A stretch of 60,007 nucleotides of DNA from Pseudoalteromonas amylolytica (GTDB taxonomy: Bacteria > Pseudomonadota > Gammaproteobacteria > Enterobacterales > Alteromonadaceae). Positions within the stretch are counted from its first letter, which is position 1. The number at the start of each line of letters is the position of its first letter. The stretch spans positions 1,148-61,154 of the forward strand of contig NZ_MKJU01000032.1 of NCBI RefSeq assembly GCF_001854605.1, written 5' to 3'. A program made the position numbers and the translations under genes. Shown here piece by piece: positions 18,293 to 27,629 of the stretch. Below the pieces are notes generated by a model. The model made no database searches and had not been told where the DNA came from. It worked only from the letters and a program-made list of their open reading frames with translations.

Positions 18293-20743
18293 CTATTGCG
18301 CGGGTTCTAATATCAGTGTGGATACTGATTGGTCGTCAGTATCTAACGACATTGGCCACAGCTTTAAATGCTTAAAAGGCGCAATGTTGTCGTCATAATG
18401 CTCGCTGATGACATTGCCACTTTGCCCAGTGCTATTTATAAAGCCACCCTTGTTCTTATTACCTAAATCAATAACTTGACGATAATTTCCAGTAGACACT
18501 GTGCGGTAACCATTATCTTCCGTGTAACCCCAGTTACCACTGTTTACGGTATAGCGATCACCGCCCCCTTCTATGGCGCGATCAAAGATAGAATTCCACA
18601 ACTGCATGTTGGTAAACACGAGATGTGGAAAATAGCTTTCATGTACCTCTCCCCACGTTGCGTCTTTGCCAATTTGACGGTTAATTTCATCTATTGCCCC
18701 GTCCAATGCCAGAAGTGCTAACTCTTCACACGTTTCCGTTTCTTCTGTATTGATTCGGTCACACCAGTTGAATTTCACCGCACTGTTGTTATTAATGACC
18801 GCGTTTATAAACGTTGGCTTTAAGCGAGTTACAAAAGATTGCAAATTGTTTCCTCTGGCTTCATGCAAGATGTTTCCACGCAGCTCGTCACTGACCAATA
18901 AGCTGTTAAAGTGGCGCAACCATACTTCGTAGATGACCGCCTCTTGGCTTTGTCCAGAGACAACACCATCCCATCCCTTGAGTCTATCTATCGTGGTTTG
19001 TTGTTGCGTATTTTGTGGAGATAACCCTAAGAAAAACGGCAATAGCTGCTTAGTTTGCAAACTATCCACATTACCCTGAAGCGCGACAAAGTCCTCTGCC
19101 GTAATTTTCTTTCCTTGTTCGATCAAACCTTGAATGGTTGTATTAATACGCTCAGCGCGATAAGGCACAGCCCAAACATTTGAGATGAGATGAGGGTACT
19201 CTTCGCTATGATTCTTGTTATTTGCGTTTGCAACATATCCAATTTCGGGGTTGAACTGATGAGGTAACTCGTCGTTTGGAATGTATCCACTCCACTCATA
19301 ACGCGAATTCCAGCCCGGTACAGGTAGTCGGCCGTTACTATGGTGGCGAATGGGAATGCTGCCTGCAGCAAAAAGTCCAATATCTCCGTTTTGGTCAGCA
19401 TAAACAAAGTTCATAGCCGGTGCGACATAGCCGTCAAACGCCGATTTAAAGCTGTTCCAATCGCTTGCATAATTAATATTGAGAAAGCTTTGAAACGTTT
19501 TGTCTTGCTTTTCCAGTGCACTCCATCTAAACGCTAAGGGACGCTCTACTCGACCCATCGCATCACTTATCAATGGACCGTGGCGGGTTTTTCTAACTGG
19601 CCATTTGACGGCTGGGATAGGGTCGGTTAAAAATTGAGGAAAATCAGACCTAACATGGATAATTTCTTCTTCCACTTCCATGTCAAACCATTGGCCATCT
19701 ACCTCATACTGGTTATCATCCAATGGATTGGTACGAACCACATATAAATCTTGCGCATCAGCAAGCATATTGGTGGTTCCCCAAGCAATCGATTCGTTTC
19801 TTCCCATCAAGACGATGGGGGCACCAGGATACGTCGCACCGGTTACACTGAGCTTGTCACCTTTAATCTCAGCGAGATACCAAATAGCGGGGATCTCTAG
19901 TCCCAAATGCGGATCACTCGCTAACAGTGGAAACCCGCTTTGAGTATACTTGCCTGATACCACCCAAGCATTACTGCCAGTTCCTTCCCCGCCTAAGTTA
20001 AATTGCGGCTGCATCTGGTTATTTTGCGCTAGTAGGCCCTCTATAACGCTCTCATCTAGCTGTGAAATCGCTTCCATATCTGAAAAGCGCTCTGCATTTA
20101 CATTGGGCATTAGTTCATTTGCTTTTGCCACCCCGAGCTCTTTGATCAGTGCACTTAGTGTCAGCTCATTACCAAAGTTCAATGGCCCACCTAAGTTATA
20201 TGCCATCAGTTTAACCAGAGTAATTGAATTAACAGGCTGCCATAGCTCAGGTTCAACATCTAACAGCTGAAATTCAAGCGGTAAGGTATGACCCTCCTTG
20301 ACCCAAGCATTCACACCGTTGGCGTAAGACTCCAACACCTTGAGTGAATGCTCATCTAACGACTCTAAAGCAGACTCAGAAGCTCGCTTAAGGCCAAGCG
20401 TTCTCATAAACTTATCACTTTGCAGCGACTCTCGACCTAACACCTCACTTAAACGCCCAGTTGCTAGGCGCAGCGCGAAGTTCATTTGCCATAGTCTATC
20501 TTGTGCGTGCACATAACCTAACGCAAAGTAAGCATCATAATCATTATCGGCAAAGATATGCGGAATTGAGTTTTCATCTCGAACCACTTTGACGGATGAG
20601 TCAATGCCCGACAGACTAATAACCCCTTCTTCTTGCGGCAAACTTTTCAACAGCGAGCTGTAGCCGTAAACCAATAGCACCAATAAAGGAGCTACTATCC
20701 AAATTAAAAAACGAAATAGTAAAGGATGTGAGCGCATTTGCAT
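18293..20743 (-). CDS. Penicillin acylase family Ntn-hydrolase (PvdQ-like candidate deacylase), periplasmic
   Basis: 816 residues. Residues 8-28 form an uncleaved or cleavable hydrophobic N-terminal segment directing the rest to the periplasm. The alpha-chain region contains VHAQDRLWQMNFALR near 78-92. The precursor cleavage site is at GEGTGSNAWVV: Ser257 would become the N-terminal nucleophile of the beta chain, as in penicillin G acylase, PvdQ and acyl-homoserine-lactone acylases. Length and arrangement fit the family. In the operon it lies between the PLP enzyme and the exporter. Because the NRPS starts with a fatty acyl ligase, removal of the N-terminal acyl chain after export is the natural hypothesis, as PvdQ does for pyoverdine. 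Alternatives are quorum-signal degradation or self-protection. An AAGGA sequence precedes the ATG. Confidence 0.92.
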   Translation of the reverse strand: MQMRSHPLLFRFLIWIVAPLLVLLVYGYSSLLKSLPQEEGVISLSGIDSSVKVVRDENSIPHIFADNDYDAYFALGYVHAQDRLWQMNFALRLATGRLSEVLGRESLQSDKFMRTLGLKRASESALESLDEHSLKVLESYANGVNAWVKEGHTLPLEFQLLDVEPELWQPVNSITLVKLMAYNLGGPLNFGNELTLSALIKELGVAKANELMPNVNAERFSDMEAISQLDESVIEGLLAQNNQMQPQFNLGGEGTGSNAWVVSGKYTQSGFPLLASDPHLGLEIPAIWYLAEIKGDKLSVTGATYPGAPIVLMGRNESIAWGTTNMLADAQDLYVVRTNPLDDNQYEVDGQWFDMEVEEEIIHVRSDFPQFLTDPIPAVKWPVRKTRHGPLISDAMGRVERPLAFRWSALEKQDKTFQSFLNINYASDWNSFKSAFDGYVAPAMNFVYADQNGDIGLFAAGSIPIRHHSNGRLPVPGWNSRYEWSGYIPNDELPHQFNPEIGYVANANNKNHSEEYPHLISNVWAVPYRAERINTTIQGLIEQGKKITAEDFVALQGNVDSLQTKQLLPFFLGLSPQNTQQQTTIDRLKGWDGVVSGQSQEAVIYEVWLRHFNSLLVSDELRGNILHEARGNNLQSFVTRLKPTFINAVINNNSAVKFNWCDRINTEETETCEELALLALDGAIDEINRQIGKDATWGEVHESYFPHLVFTNMQLWNSIFDRAIEGGGDRYTVNSGNWGYTEDNGYRTVSTGNYRQVIDLGNKNKGGFINSTGQSGNVISEHYDDNIAPFKHLKLWPMSLDTDDQSVSTLILEPAQ

Positions 20744-20812
20744 GTCAATATTTCCTTATGAAGTCGCCTACACAGACGGACTTCAATTACACTGTTCCTT
20801 GGTGATAAAGAC

Positions 20813-20829
20813 CCCAAAAGGATTTTGGG
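20813..20829 (-). terminator. Short hairpin between PLP enzyme and acylase genes (possible attenuator or RNA-processing site)
   Basis: CCCAAAA at 20813-20819 pairs with TTTTGGG at 20823-20829 across a 3-nt loop, in the only sizeable gap (91 bp) inside the operon. On the minus strand it is followed by a short T-rich stretch. The stem is short, so partial attenuation or RNA stabilisation is more likely than full termination. Confidence 0.35.
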
Positions 20830-20834
20830 TTCCG

Positions 20835-22049
20835 TTATACAAGCCCTAAAAAGTAAACCAGTTCATCAAGTGATTGATAGAATCGGTCAATTTCTTCAGT
20901 TGTGTTGTAAATGTAAGCGGAGATACGTAGCACCTCGCCACCCATTTGCTGATCAACAATGGGCTGAGCGCACATGTGACCCGTTCGGCACATGATGCCG
21001 TAAGAGTCACTCAAAGACCTGGCGATATCTGATAAGTCCTCGCAACCTTTGATTCTTAAGCTACCAATAGCACAGCGATTTTTAGCACTTTTCGTCCCCA
21101 ATAACTGAATATAATCTCGCGCTAGCGCGCCTTTAATAATTGCTTCAGTGAGTTCTTCTGTGTGTGCTAAAGATGCTTCTTCACCAAACTGCTTCAAATA
21201 GTTAAGTGCCGCACCAAAACCCAATGTCGATGCAATTGCGGGCGTGCCAGCTTCAAATCGATGGGGTATTTTTCGTTCTTGTGAGCCTTCCATATCAACC
21301 CAATCAACCATACCACCGCCGACAACCAGTGGACGTAGTTCATTCAGTCGAGCACTTTTTCCATATAAGCATCCAACCCCTGTTGGGCCTAGCATTTTAT
21401 GAGCAGAAAAAGCAACAAAATCAACATCTAACTTAGAAACATCAATACGCAAATGAGGGTGAGGCATGGATTGTGCTGCATCAACGACTACAATTGCATC
21501 ACATGCTTCTTTTGCAGCTTTAGTCATCTGATCGATAGGCGCAACTGTTCCCGTAACGTTTGAGCAATGTGTTAGTACTACGACCTTTGGTTTGAGTTTA
21601 AGCAGCTCATAGTAATGATCTAGATCTATACCACCTTCGTCATTTAGGTTAACCAGTCTTAAATCCGCTGCTCTTCGCCAAGGCAGCATTTGCGCGTGAT
21701 GTGAGTCTAAGAAACCAACCACAATATCATCGGATTGAAGGTTTAAGCCATACGCAACCATGTTTAATGCTTCTGTCGTACCTTTGGTGAAGACTATTTC
21801 ATTACCATAGGCACCTAAGTATTGTGCAATTGAATATCTAACTCGCTCATAAGAGTCGGATGCTTCTTCAGAAAGGTAATATTTCCCTCTGTGAATATTT
21901 ACACCATTTTGTGAGTAATAATTAGACATCGCTTCGATTACCGAGCGTGGCTTCAAAGAGGTCGCAGCGCTATCCAAATAGGTAATTTTTTGTTCATCTA
22001 TATGGCGTTCCAGAACAGGAAAGTCCGACTTACAACTTACTAAATCCAT
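20835..22049 (-). CDS. Cysteine desulfurase / class V aminotransferase-like PLP enzyme (SufS-type)
   Basis: 404 residues, the usual SufS/CsdA length. FSAHKMLGPTGVGCLYG near residue 220 carries the PLP-binding Lys, and MCRTGHMCAQP near 360 carries the Cys that acts as persulfide-forming residue in group II cysteine desulfurases. There is no signal peptide, unlike the related periplasmic PvdN of pyoverdine clusters. It overlaps the upstream PaaK-type gene by 10 bp and is therefore co-translated. Retention of the Cys favours sulfur transfer (thioacid, thioamide or similar). Other class V chemistries such as decarboxylation, transamination or PvdN-like side-chain modification remain possible. No Suf/Isc partner genes are nearby, which argues against a general Fe-S cluster role. 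Confidence 0.85.
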   Translation of the reverse strand: MDLVSCKSDFPVLERHIDEQKITYLDSAATSLKPRSVIEAMSNYYSQNGVNIHRGKYYLSEEASDSYERVRYSIAQYLGAYGNEIVFTKGTTEALNMVAYGLNLQSDDIVVGFLDSHHAQMLPWRRAADLRLVNLNDEGGIDLDHYYELLKLKPKVVVLTHCSNVTGTVAPIDQMTKAAKEACDAIVVVDAAQSMPHPHLRIDVSKLDVDFVAFSAHKMLGPTGVGCLYGKSARLNELRPLVVGGGMVDWVDMEGSQERKIPHRFEAGTPAIASTLGFGAALNYLKQFGEEASLAHTEELTEAIIKGALARDYIQLLGTKSAKNRCAIGSLRIKGCEDLSDIARSLSDSYGIMCRTGHMCAQPIVDQQMGGEVLRISAYIYNTTEEIDRFYQSLDELVYFLGLV

Positions 22050-23341
22050 GATATTAACCTTCTTTTTTCATCTCTTACTGCAACGCTTGAAACGCATGAC
22101 ATAAATTTACCACCTCGATCTGCGGGTAAATAATTTGTGGTGGAGCAGTGGATGTTTCTTGTTTTTAAAGTGTCCTTGAGCATTTCAACTAGCTCATCTT
22201 CAAGTTGTTGTGTCCAAGCATCATTACTCATGTAATGGAAACTGAATTCATCATCGTCTAATTGGTTCATCTGATACATGTCTATCCATGGCGCAGGTCC
22301 AATCAGATCATCTAATTCTCTGGGCGTGATTAACGATCCATCATTGAGCCACAGTACATTTTTAACGCGCCCTTCATGACGAACCATAGGTGCAGAGTCC
22401 CCACATGGGCACGGCTCAGGACTCAAGCGATAAAGATCGCCAGTTGCATATCTAATATGAGGGGATAAACGGTCACCAAGCGTAGTGATGACCATCTCAG
22501 CCAACTCGCCAGGTTTGGCAAGTTGTCCATCTTTGATGAATTCAATATGGTAATCTTTGGTGTTAATGTGCTGATGGCCCGCTGGGCATTCGAAACCAAT
22601 ATAGCCCAACTCTGACATACCGAGCATATCTGCAAAGGCGACCTTGTCACCAAAACACTCTTTGATTTGGCGGCGTGCTACCTGTGTGCAGAGGGTGTAC
22701 CCCGACATAATACAGAAGCCCTCTTTTTTGTGCGGTACTCTCCCCGCTTTTTTCATGGCTCGAATCAAAAATGCAAAGTGTGTTGGGTCAACAAATAGCA
22801 GGTGCGGATCGTACTGTTCTATCTCATCTAAAGCACGATGAATCATATGTTCTGGCGTTGTAAGCAAGTCATGGTATACCGGCAGCACCAATGTACCATC
22901 CGGCAACATGCGACTTTCCATCGTACTGTTGGGGTTAGCACATTCAACGTCCGAACAGTTTGGCGCTGCAAAGCGACAAGTACGTAGCTTTAATCCAGGC
23001 TTCCATAAAGACGAAAACGCTGGGTTAACTGAAATACAACTCGCTTGGCGCCTAGCGAGATCATATGACAATACCACACTCACTAATCTATCACCTTCTG
23101 TACCAGAACTTTGAAAGCGCATCACATAGGGGCTTTTCAAGTTATAACCAGAAGCGATTACCGATGCAGGGAACCCTTGGCGGTAATTCCGTTTAACTGT
23201 AGGTGGTATTTTTAATAGGTCACTGGGTTGAGTGATATCAGCTAAAGTTAGCCCAGCCTGATCAAGATGTTTTCTAAAGAAGCCTGTGTTGTTATACGCA
23301 TAATCCAGCTCATTTTTTATTTTTTTAAAAGCCACGTCCAC
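22040..23341 (-). CDS. PaaK-type (phenylacetate-CoA ligase family) acyl-adenylate-forming enzyme
   Basis: 433 residues, first gene of the operon. It starts with GTG at 23341 (GTGGACGTGGC), preceded by AAGGA 10 nt upstream; a second GTG two codons later is possible. The phosphate-binding region reads RFQSSGTEGDR near residues 75-85. The middle carries GMSELGYIGFECPAGHQH and later YATGDLYRL and CPCGDSAPMVRHEGR, typical of PaaK-like enzymes. It is long enough for a complete enzyme but the acid substrate cannot be read from sequence. It overlaps the desulfurase-like gene, suggesting that the two act in sequence on the same small acid. Possible roles are activation of a cap or side-chain acid, or adenylation before sulfur transfer. 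Confidence 0.85.
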   Translation of the reverse strand: MDVAFKKIKNELDYAYNNTGFFRKHLDQAGLTLADITQPSDLLKIPPTVKRNYRQGFPASVIASGYNLKSPYVMRFQSSGTEGDRLVSVVLSYDLARRQASCISVNPAFSSLWKPGLKLRTCRFAAPNCSDVECANPNSTMESRMLPDGTLVLPVYHDLLTTPEHMIHRALDEIEQYDPHLLFVDPTHFAFLIRAMKKAGRVPHKKEGFCIMSGYTLCTQVARRQIKECFGDKVAFADMLGMSELGYIGFECPAGHQHINTKDYHIEFIKDGQLAKPGELAEMVITTLGDRLSPHIRYATGDLYRLSPEPCPCGDSAPMVRHEGRVKNVLWLNDGSLITPRELDDLIGPAPWIDMYQMNQLDDDEFSFHYMSNDAWTQQLEDELVEMLKDTLKTRNIHCSTTNYLPADRGGKFMSCVSSVAVRDEKRRLISWI

Positions 23342-24240
23342 GACAATCGATTCCTTGATATAAATAAAATTATAAAATCGATACTATAACGTTTATTTTT
23401 TGAGAACAAGATGGTTATTAAAGTTTAATAAACGCCGAAATACTGTTAATATTGTTAATAATTAACTGTTGAAAATAACGAAATACTTATTTATTTAACA
23501 AAAAACAAATCGATAGAGCAATATAGAGACCTACAGCTCTAATGAAAAACATTTAAAGCATTGAATAATAAAGTTATTTTTTTAAATCACATTCGTATAA
23601 TATATATAAAGCACAGCTATTATATTAAATTTCAATGCATTACATCCCTCCCTTAGACAAAAGGGTGAAGTCTACTCATTTCTTCAATAAAATTGGCTTC
23701 CCATAGCACCCACATTGTGAATTGTTGATTGCACTAGACATTTATATATTTGCAAATAGCAAAACTATCGATGTTAGATAAGCAAATGCGGAGCAAAATT
23801 TAACCAAGAAAGTTCATAATATAGGCAAAAATACCCATTAATCGCAGGTTAACTGTTCAGTAAGGTGTACACTTTGCGAGCACACTTAGGATTGTAGGTA
23901 TGAATTATCATCAGGATAGACTTGCATAACATATATCTGTGGATTTCCTGCTGTGCTGTTTCCCAACATTTCAAAATAAAACTAGTACTTTTGTATAGTT
24001 ATAGTCTAGGCTACGGGGCAAGAATAAATAAGCATTTTACAGCACGAACCAATACAGGCACAAATTACGCGTCATCTAAGTCGCAATATTGTTTGATTTT
24101 TCATTATTATAAAAAGCAGTTATCGGTCCCTAATTTTCTCACTTATCCGCTTTTTCATACATGTGTTAGCAATAATGATCAGGCAAACATGACCGTTACC
24201 AACGGCCAATTCGATGTCCAAAGTGCAACACATCAATATG
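23342..24240. other. 899-bp AT-rich non-coding stretch holding the operon promoter
   Basis: No convincing gene is seen. A frame at 23922-24377 lacks a good start and runs antisense into uvrB. The half next to the biosynthetic operon is very AT-rich and contains repeated GTTAAT motifs (23444-23466). A small hairpin (CCCTT/AAGGG) lies near 23650. The far end lies downstream of uvrB and contains CCGTT-ACC-AACGG near 24190, a weak terminator candidate. The biosynthetic operon promoter must lie here, reading leftward. Confidence 0.6.
23454..23466. promoter_or_regulatory. Palindrome GTTAATAATTAAC, candidate operator of the NRPS operon
   Basis: A perfect 13-bp palindrome about 115 bp upstream of the GTG start of the first operon gene. 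A further GTTAAT in direct orientation lies just before it, giving two direct half-sites and one inverted half-site within 25 bp. The position suits a regulator of the biosynthetic operon. No regulator gene is in the visible part of the cluster. Confidence 0.35.
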
Positions 24241-26256
24241 CTAAGATATCCCTAACAATTGCTGCTGCAGCTCATGAACTTGATCACGCACTTTGGCAGC
24301 CTGTTCAAACTCTAAGTCACGGGCGTGTTGCATCATTTTCGCTTCAAGCTCCGCTATTTGTGCTGCTAACTGTTTAGGATCAGAATCAGCCATAGCCTCT
24401 TTTGGCTTTTTATGTAGCTTGGCTTTGGCAATATCTGCCTCTGACACCTCTTCGCCTGTGTCCATCACATCTGTGATCTTCTTAACCAAAGCTTGTGGCT
24501 CAATGCCATGCTTCTCGTTGTAAGCTTGCTGAATAGCACGACGGCGCTCCGTTTCATCTATCGCCTTACGCATAGACTTGGTGATCACATCGCCATACAA
24601 AATGGCTTTACCATTGAGGTGGCGAGCGGCACGCCCTATCGTCTGGATCAATGAACGAGCTGAACGTAAAAAACCCTCTTTGTCCGCATCTAAAATCGCA
24701 ACCAAAGAAACCTCCGGCATATCCAAGCCTTCACGAAGTAAGTTAATACCTACTAGCACATCAAACACGCCTTTTCTGAGGTCACGAATGATCTCCATGC
24801 GCTCAACCGTGTCAATATCAGAGTGTAAATAACGTACCTTTACATCGTGATCGTTCAAATAATCCGTTAAGTCTTCCGCCATACGCTTGGTCAACGTTGT
24901 GACCAGCACGCGCTCTTGTTTTTCAACACGTAAATAAATCTCGGATAATAAATCGTCAACTTGCGTCGCGACTGGCCGCACTTCCAATTGTGGGTCTAGA
25001 AGCCCTGTCGGCCTGATAACCTGTTCCGCCACATCACCGTTTGACTTTTCCAGTTCAAAATCACCCGGTGTGGCAGATACATAAATAGTTTGTGGCGCTA
25101 TGGCTTCAAATTCATCAAACTTGAGCGGTCGGTTGTCCATAGCTGAGGGCAAGCGAAACCCGTACTCAACCAAGTTTTCTTTGCGGCTTCTGTCGCCTTT
25201 ATACATCGCCCCGATTTGCGACACAGTCACGTGTGACTCATCAATGATCATCAACGCATCATCTGGCAAATAGTCCAGTAATGTAGGTGGTGGCTCGCCC
25301 GGTGCTCGCCCTGATAAATAACGGCTGTAGTTCTCAATGCCTGAGCAATAACCAAGCTCGGTCATCATTTCAATATCGTACTGAGTACGTTGCGCGACAC
25401 GCTGCTCTTCAACCAGTTTATTATTATCAAGTAGCTGTGCTCTGCGGTCTTTAAGTTCAACCTTAATTCTGTCAATGGCATCAAGGATCTTTTCCCGCGG
25501 CGTAACATAGTGCGTTTTTGGATAGATAGTGGCTCTTATCAGATGTTTTTCTACCGCCCCTGTGAGCGGGTCAAACATACTAATACGCTCAATTTCATCG
25601 TCGAACATTTCTACTCTAATCGCGTATGAATCCGATTCCGCTGGGAAGATATCTATTACTTCACCGCGAGCGCGATAGGTGCCTCGGCTAAAATCCAAAT
25701 CATTGCGAGTATACTGTAGCTCAGCAAGACGTCTGAGCATGTCTCGTTGATCTATAGTGTCGCCCACTTTGAGCAACAACATCATTTTCATATACGAGTC
25801 TGGGTCGCCCAAACCATAAATCGCCGATACGGATGCAACAATGATGGTATCTCTGCGCTCTAGCAGTGCTTTGGTCGCTGACAAACGCATCTGCTCGATA
25901 TGTTCATTAATCGAGGCATCTTTTTCTATAAATGTGTCGCTGGCAACCACATAGGCTTCTGGTTGATAATAGTCGTAGTAAGAGACGAAGTACTCAACGG
26001 CATTGTCAGGAAAAAACTCTTTCATTTCGCCATAAAGTTGAGCCGCCAACGTCTTGTTATGCGCCATGATAATGGTTGGTCGATTCAGGTTGCTGATGAT
26101 GTTCGCCATAGTAAAGGTTTTACCTGTGCCTGTGGCTCCCAACAGAGTTTGATGTGCCAAACCCGCTTCCAAACCGTCACATAATTGAGCGATCGCTGTG
26201 GGCTGATCACCACTGGGAGAAAACTGCGATACTAGTTTAAACTCGTCACTCATCAT
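24241..26256 (-). CDS. uvrB: UvrB, excinuclease ABC subunit B
   Basis: 671 residues, normal for UvrB. Walker A GATGTGKT lies near residues 40-47. The beta-hairpin region YYDYYQPEAYV lies near 92-102, IDESHVTVSQIGAMYKGD follows near 338, and the C-terminal UVR motif for UvrC contact ends the protein. It receives damaged DNA from UvrA and loads UvrC for nucleotide excision repair in the cytoplasm. The ATG overlaps the stop of the upstream MATE gene as ATGA, so the two are coupled. No SOS box was identified with confidence upstream of the pair. Confidence 0.98.
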   Translation of the reverse strand: MMSDEFKLVSQFSPSGDQPTAIAQLCDGLEAGLAHQTLLGATGTGKTFTMANIISNLNRPTIIMAHNKTLAAQLYGEMKEFFPDNAVEYFVSYYDYYQPEAYVVASDTFIEKDASINEHIEQMRLSATKALLERRDTIIVASVSAIYGLGDPDSYMKMMLLLKVGDTIDQRDMLRRLAELQYTRNDLDFSRGTYRARGEVIDIFPAESDSYAIRVEMFDDEIERISMFDPLTGAVEKHLIRATIYPKTHYVTPREKILDAIDRIKVELKDRRAQLLDNNKLVEEQRVAQRTQYDIEMMTELGYCSGIENYSRYLSGRAPGEPPPTLLDYLPDDALMIIDESHVTVSQIGAMYKGDRSRKENLVEYGFRLPSAMDNRPLKFDEFEAIAPQTIYVSATPGDFELEKSNGDVAEQVIRPTGLLDPQLEVRPVATQVDDLLSEIYLRVEKQERVLVTTLTKRMAEDLTDYLNDHDVKVRYLHSDIDTVERMEIIRDLRKGVFDVLVGINLLREGLDMPEVSLVAILDADKEGFLRSARSLIQTIGRAARHLNGKAILYGDVITKSMRKAIDETERRRAIQQAYNEKHGIEPQALVKKITDVMDTGEEVSEADIAKAKLHKKPKEAMADSDPKQLAAQIAELEAKMMQHARDLEFEQAAKVRDQVHELQQQLLGIS

Positions 26257-27629
26257 GCAAACTCCTTTAGTGATGCATCATGCATTCTGGTCAGGTTATG
26301 ATTAAACCACTGATATGCGACACAAGCCGTAACCAGATTACCAATTGCCGCACCGATAAATAAACCTGTTAAGTCTCCAACTAGCGACCCAACATACGCA
26401 AAAGGCACATAAAAAACAAACAGTCGAACCACACTCAAAATCAACGCATTCATTGGTTTATGTAATGCATTGAAAGATGAGTTCGTCAATATAATCATAC
26501 CTTGTAAACCGTAGCTCAATGGCATGATATAGATAAACAATTCGATCACCCTCACAACTTCAGGTTCATTACCAAAAGTGCGGCTGATCAGCCCAGAAAA
26601 AATCAACAAAAGTAAATAAACCCCCAACTGCCATAGCAACACAAATTGAAGCGTTTTACGGTAGGCTTGCTTGACTCTATCATATTTACCAGCACCATAA
26701 TTTTGGCTGACAAACGGTGGCAACGTCATAGACAGCGCTAACACCACTAAGCTTGCAATGGACTCAATACGACTGCCCACCCCAAATGCGGCCACGGCTT
26801 CCGGGCCATATCCGGCAACAATGGCGGTCATCACAGCCATTGCCATCGGAGTCAGCATGTTAGCCCCTGCAGCAGGAAAACCGATTTTTAGAATTTTACG
26901 GCTCGCACTTATCACACCTTGTTGCCCACCATGCAGACTTAATAAACGTTTTTTGATTGCCAATAAATATAAGATGATCACCACCGCGACCGCCCAAGCA
27001 ATCACACTGGCAATCGCAGCCCCTTTTATGCCAAGTTCAGGAAACGGGCCAACACCAAATATTAGTAGAGGGTCTAACACTGCATTAATTAACCCCGCAA
27101 AGCCCATAATAAAGCTGGGTGTTTTGGTGTCACCGCTGGCACGCAGCACCGAGTTTCCTATCATCGGAGTTATCAAAAATACGCTACCTAAAAACCAGAT
27201 GGAAATGTAGTCATAGATATAAGGCATTACCTGCGCGTTCGCACCGAGTAATTTAAAAGTAGGTTCAATAAGAGCGAACCCCATAGCCGAGAGAGAAAAT
27301 ACAAAAACCGCAGATATCAAAAGTGAAATCGTGGCATCAAATTTTGCTTCTTCTATTTTGTTAGCGCCAAGCGCCTTGGCTATTACCGCTGAGGTACCAA
27401 TACCCAATCCGATAGCAAGGCTAATAACCGTAAATGTCACTGGGAAGGTAAAACTGACTGCCGCTAATTGTTCGGTGCCGAGTAAACTGATAAAGAATGT
27501 ATCGACGATATTAAACATCATCAGTGTGATCATGCCGAAAATCATAGGGATGGTCATTCGTTTTAAAGTGACTGCAATGTCCCCGTTTAGGATATCATTG
27601 CCTTTATCTGGATTGTGCACTGACGACAT
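26253..27629 (-). CDS. MATE family efflux transporter
   Basis: 458 residues from the ATG at 27629, preceded by AGGAG about 12 nt upstream. The open frame extends 30 codons further, but that part is not membrane-like and looks non-coding. About twelve hydrophobic segments are present. MTIPMIFGMITLMMFNIVDTFFISLLG at the start and the repeated half (ASRKILKIGFPAAGANMLTPM...) show the two six-helix halves of the MATE fold. Members export cationic drugs or metabolites using Na+ or H+ gradients. The substrate cannot be read. It overlaps uvrB by 4 bp, a DinF-like association with a DNA-repair gene. Confidence 0.92.
   Translation of the reverse strand: MSSVHNPDKGNDILNGDIAVTLKRMTIPMIFGMITLMMFNIVDTFFISLLGTEQLAAVSFTFPVTFTVISLAIGLGIGTSAVIAKALGANKIEEAKFDATISLLISAVFVFSLSAMGFALIEPTFKLLGANAQVMPYIYDYISIWFLGSVFLITPMIGNSVLRASGDTKTPSFIMGFAGLINAVLDPLLIFGVGPFPELGIKGAAIASVIAWAVAVVIILYLLAIKKRLLSLHGGQQGVISASRKILKIGFPAAGANMLTPMAMAVMTAIVAGYGPEAVAAFGVGSRIESIASLVVLALSMTLPPFVSQNYGAGKYDRVKQAYRKTLQFVLLWQLGVYLLLLIFSGLISRTFGNEPEVVRVIELFIYIMPLSYGLQGMIILTNSSFNALHKPMNALILSVVRLFVFYVPFAYVGSLVGDLTGLFIGAAIGNLVTACVAYQWFNHNLTRMHDASLKEFA

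Noticed and set aside
23922..24377. 151-codon frame between the NRPS operon and uvrB
   Set aside because: Its start has no ribosome site and the frame runs antisense into the well-supported uvrB 3' end.
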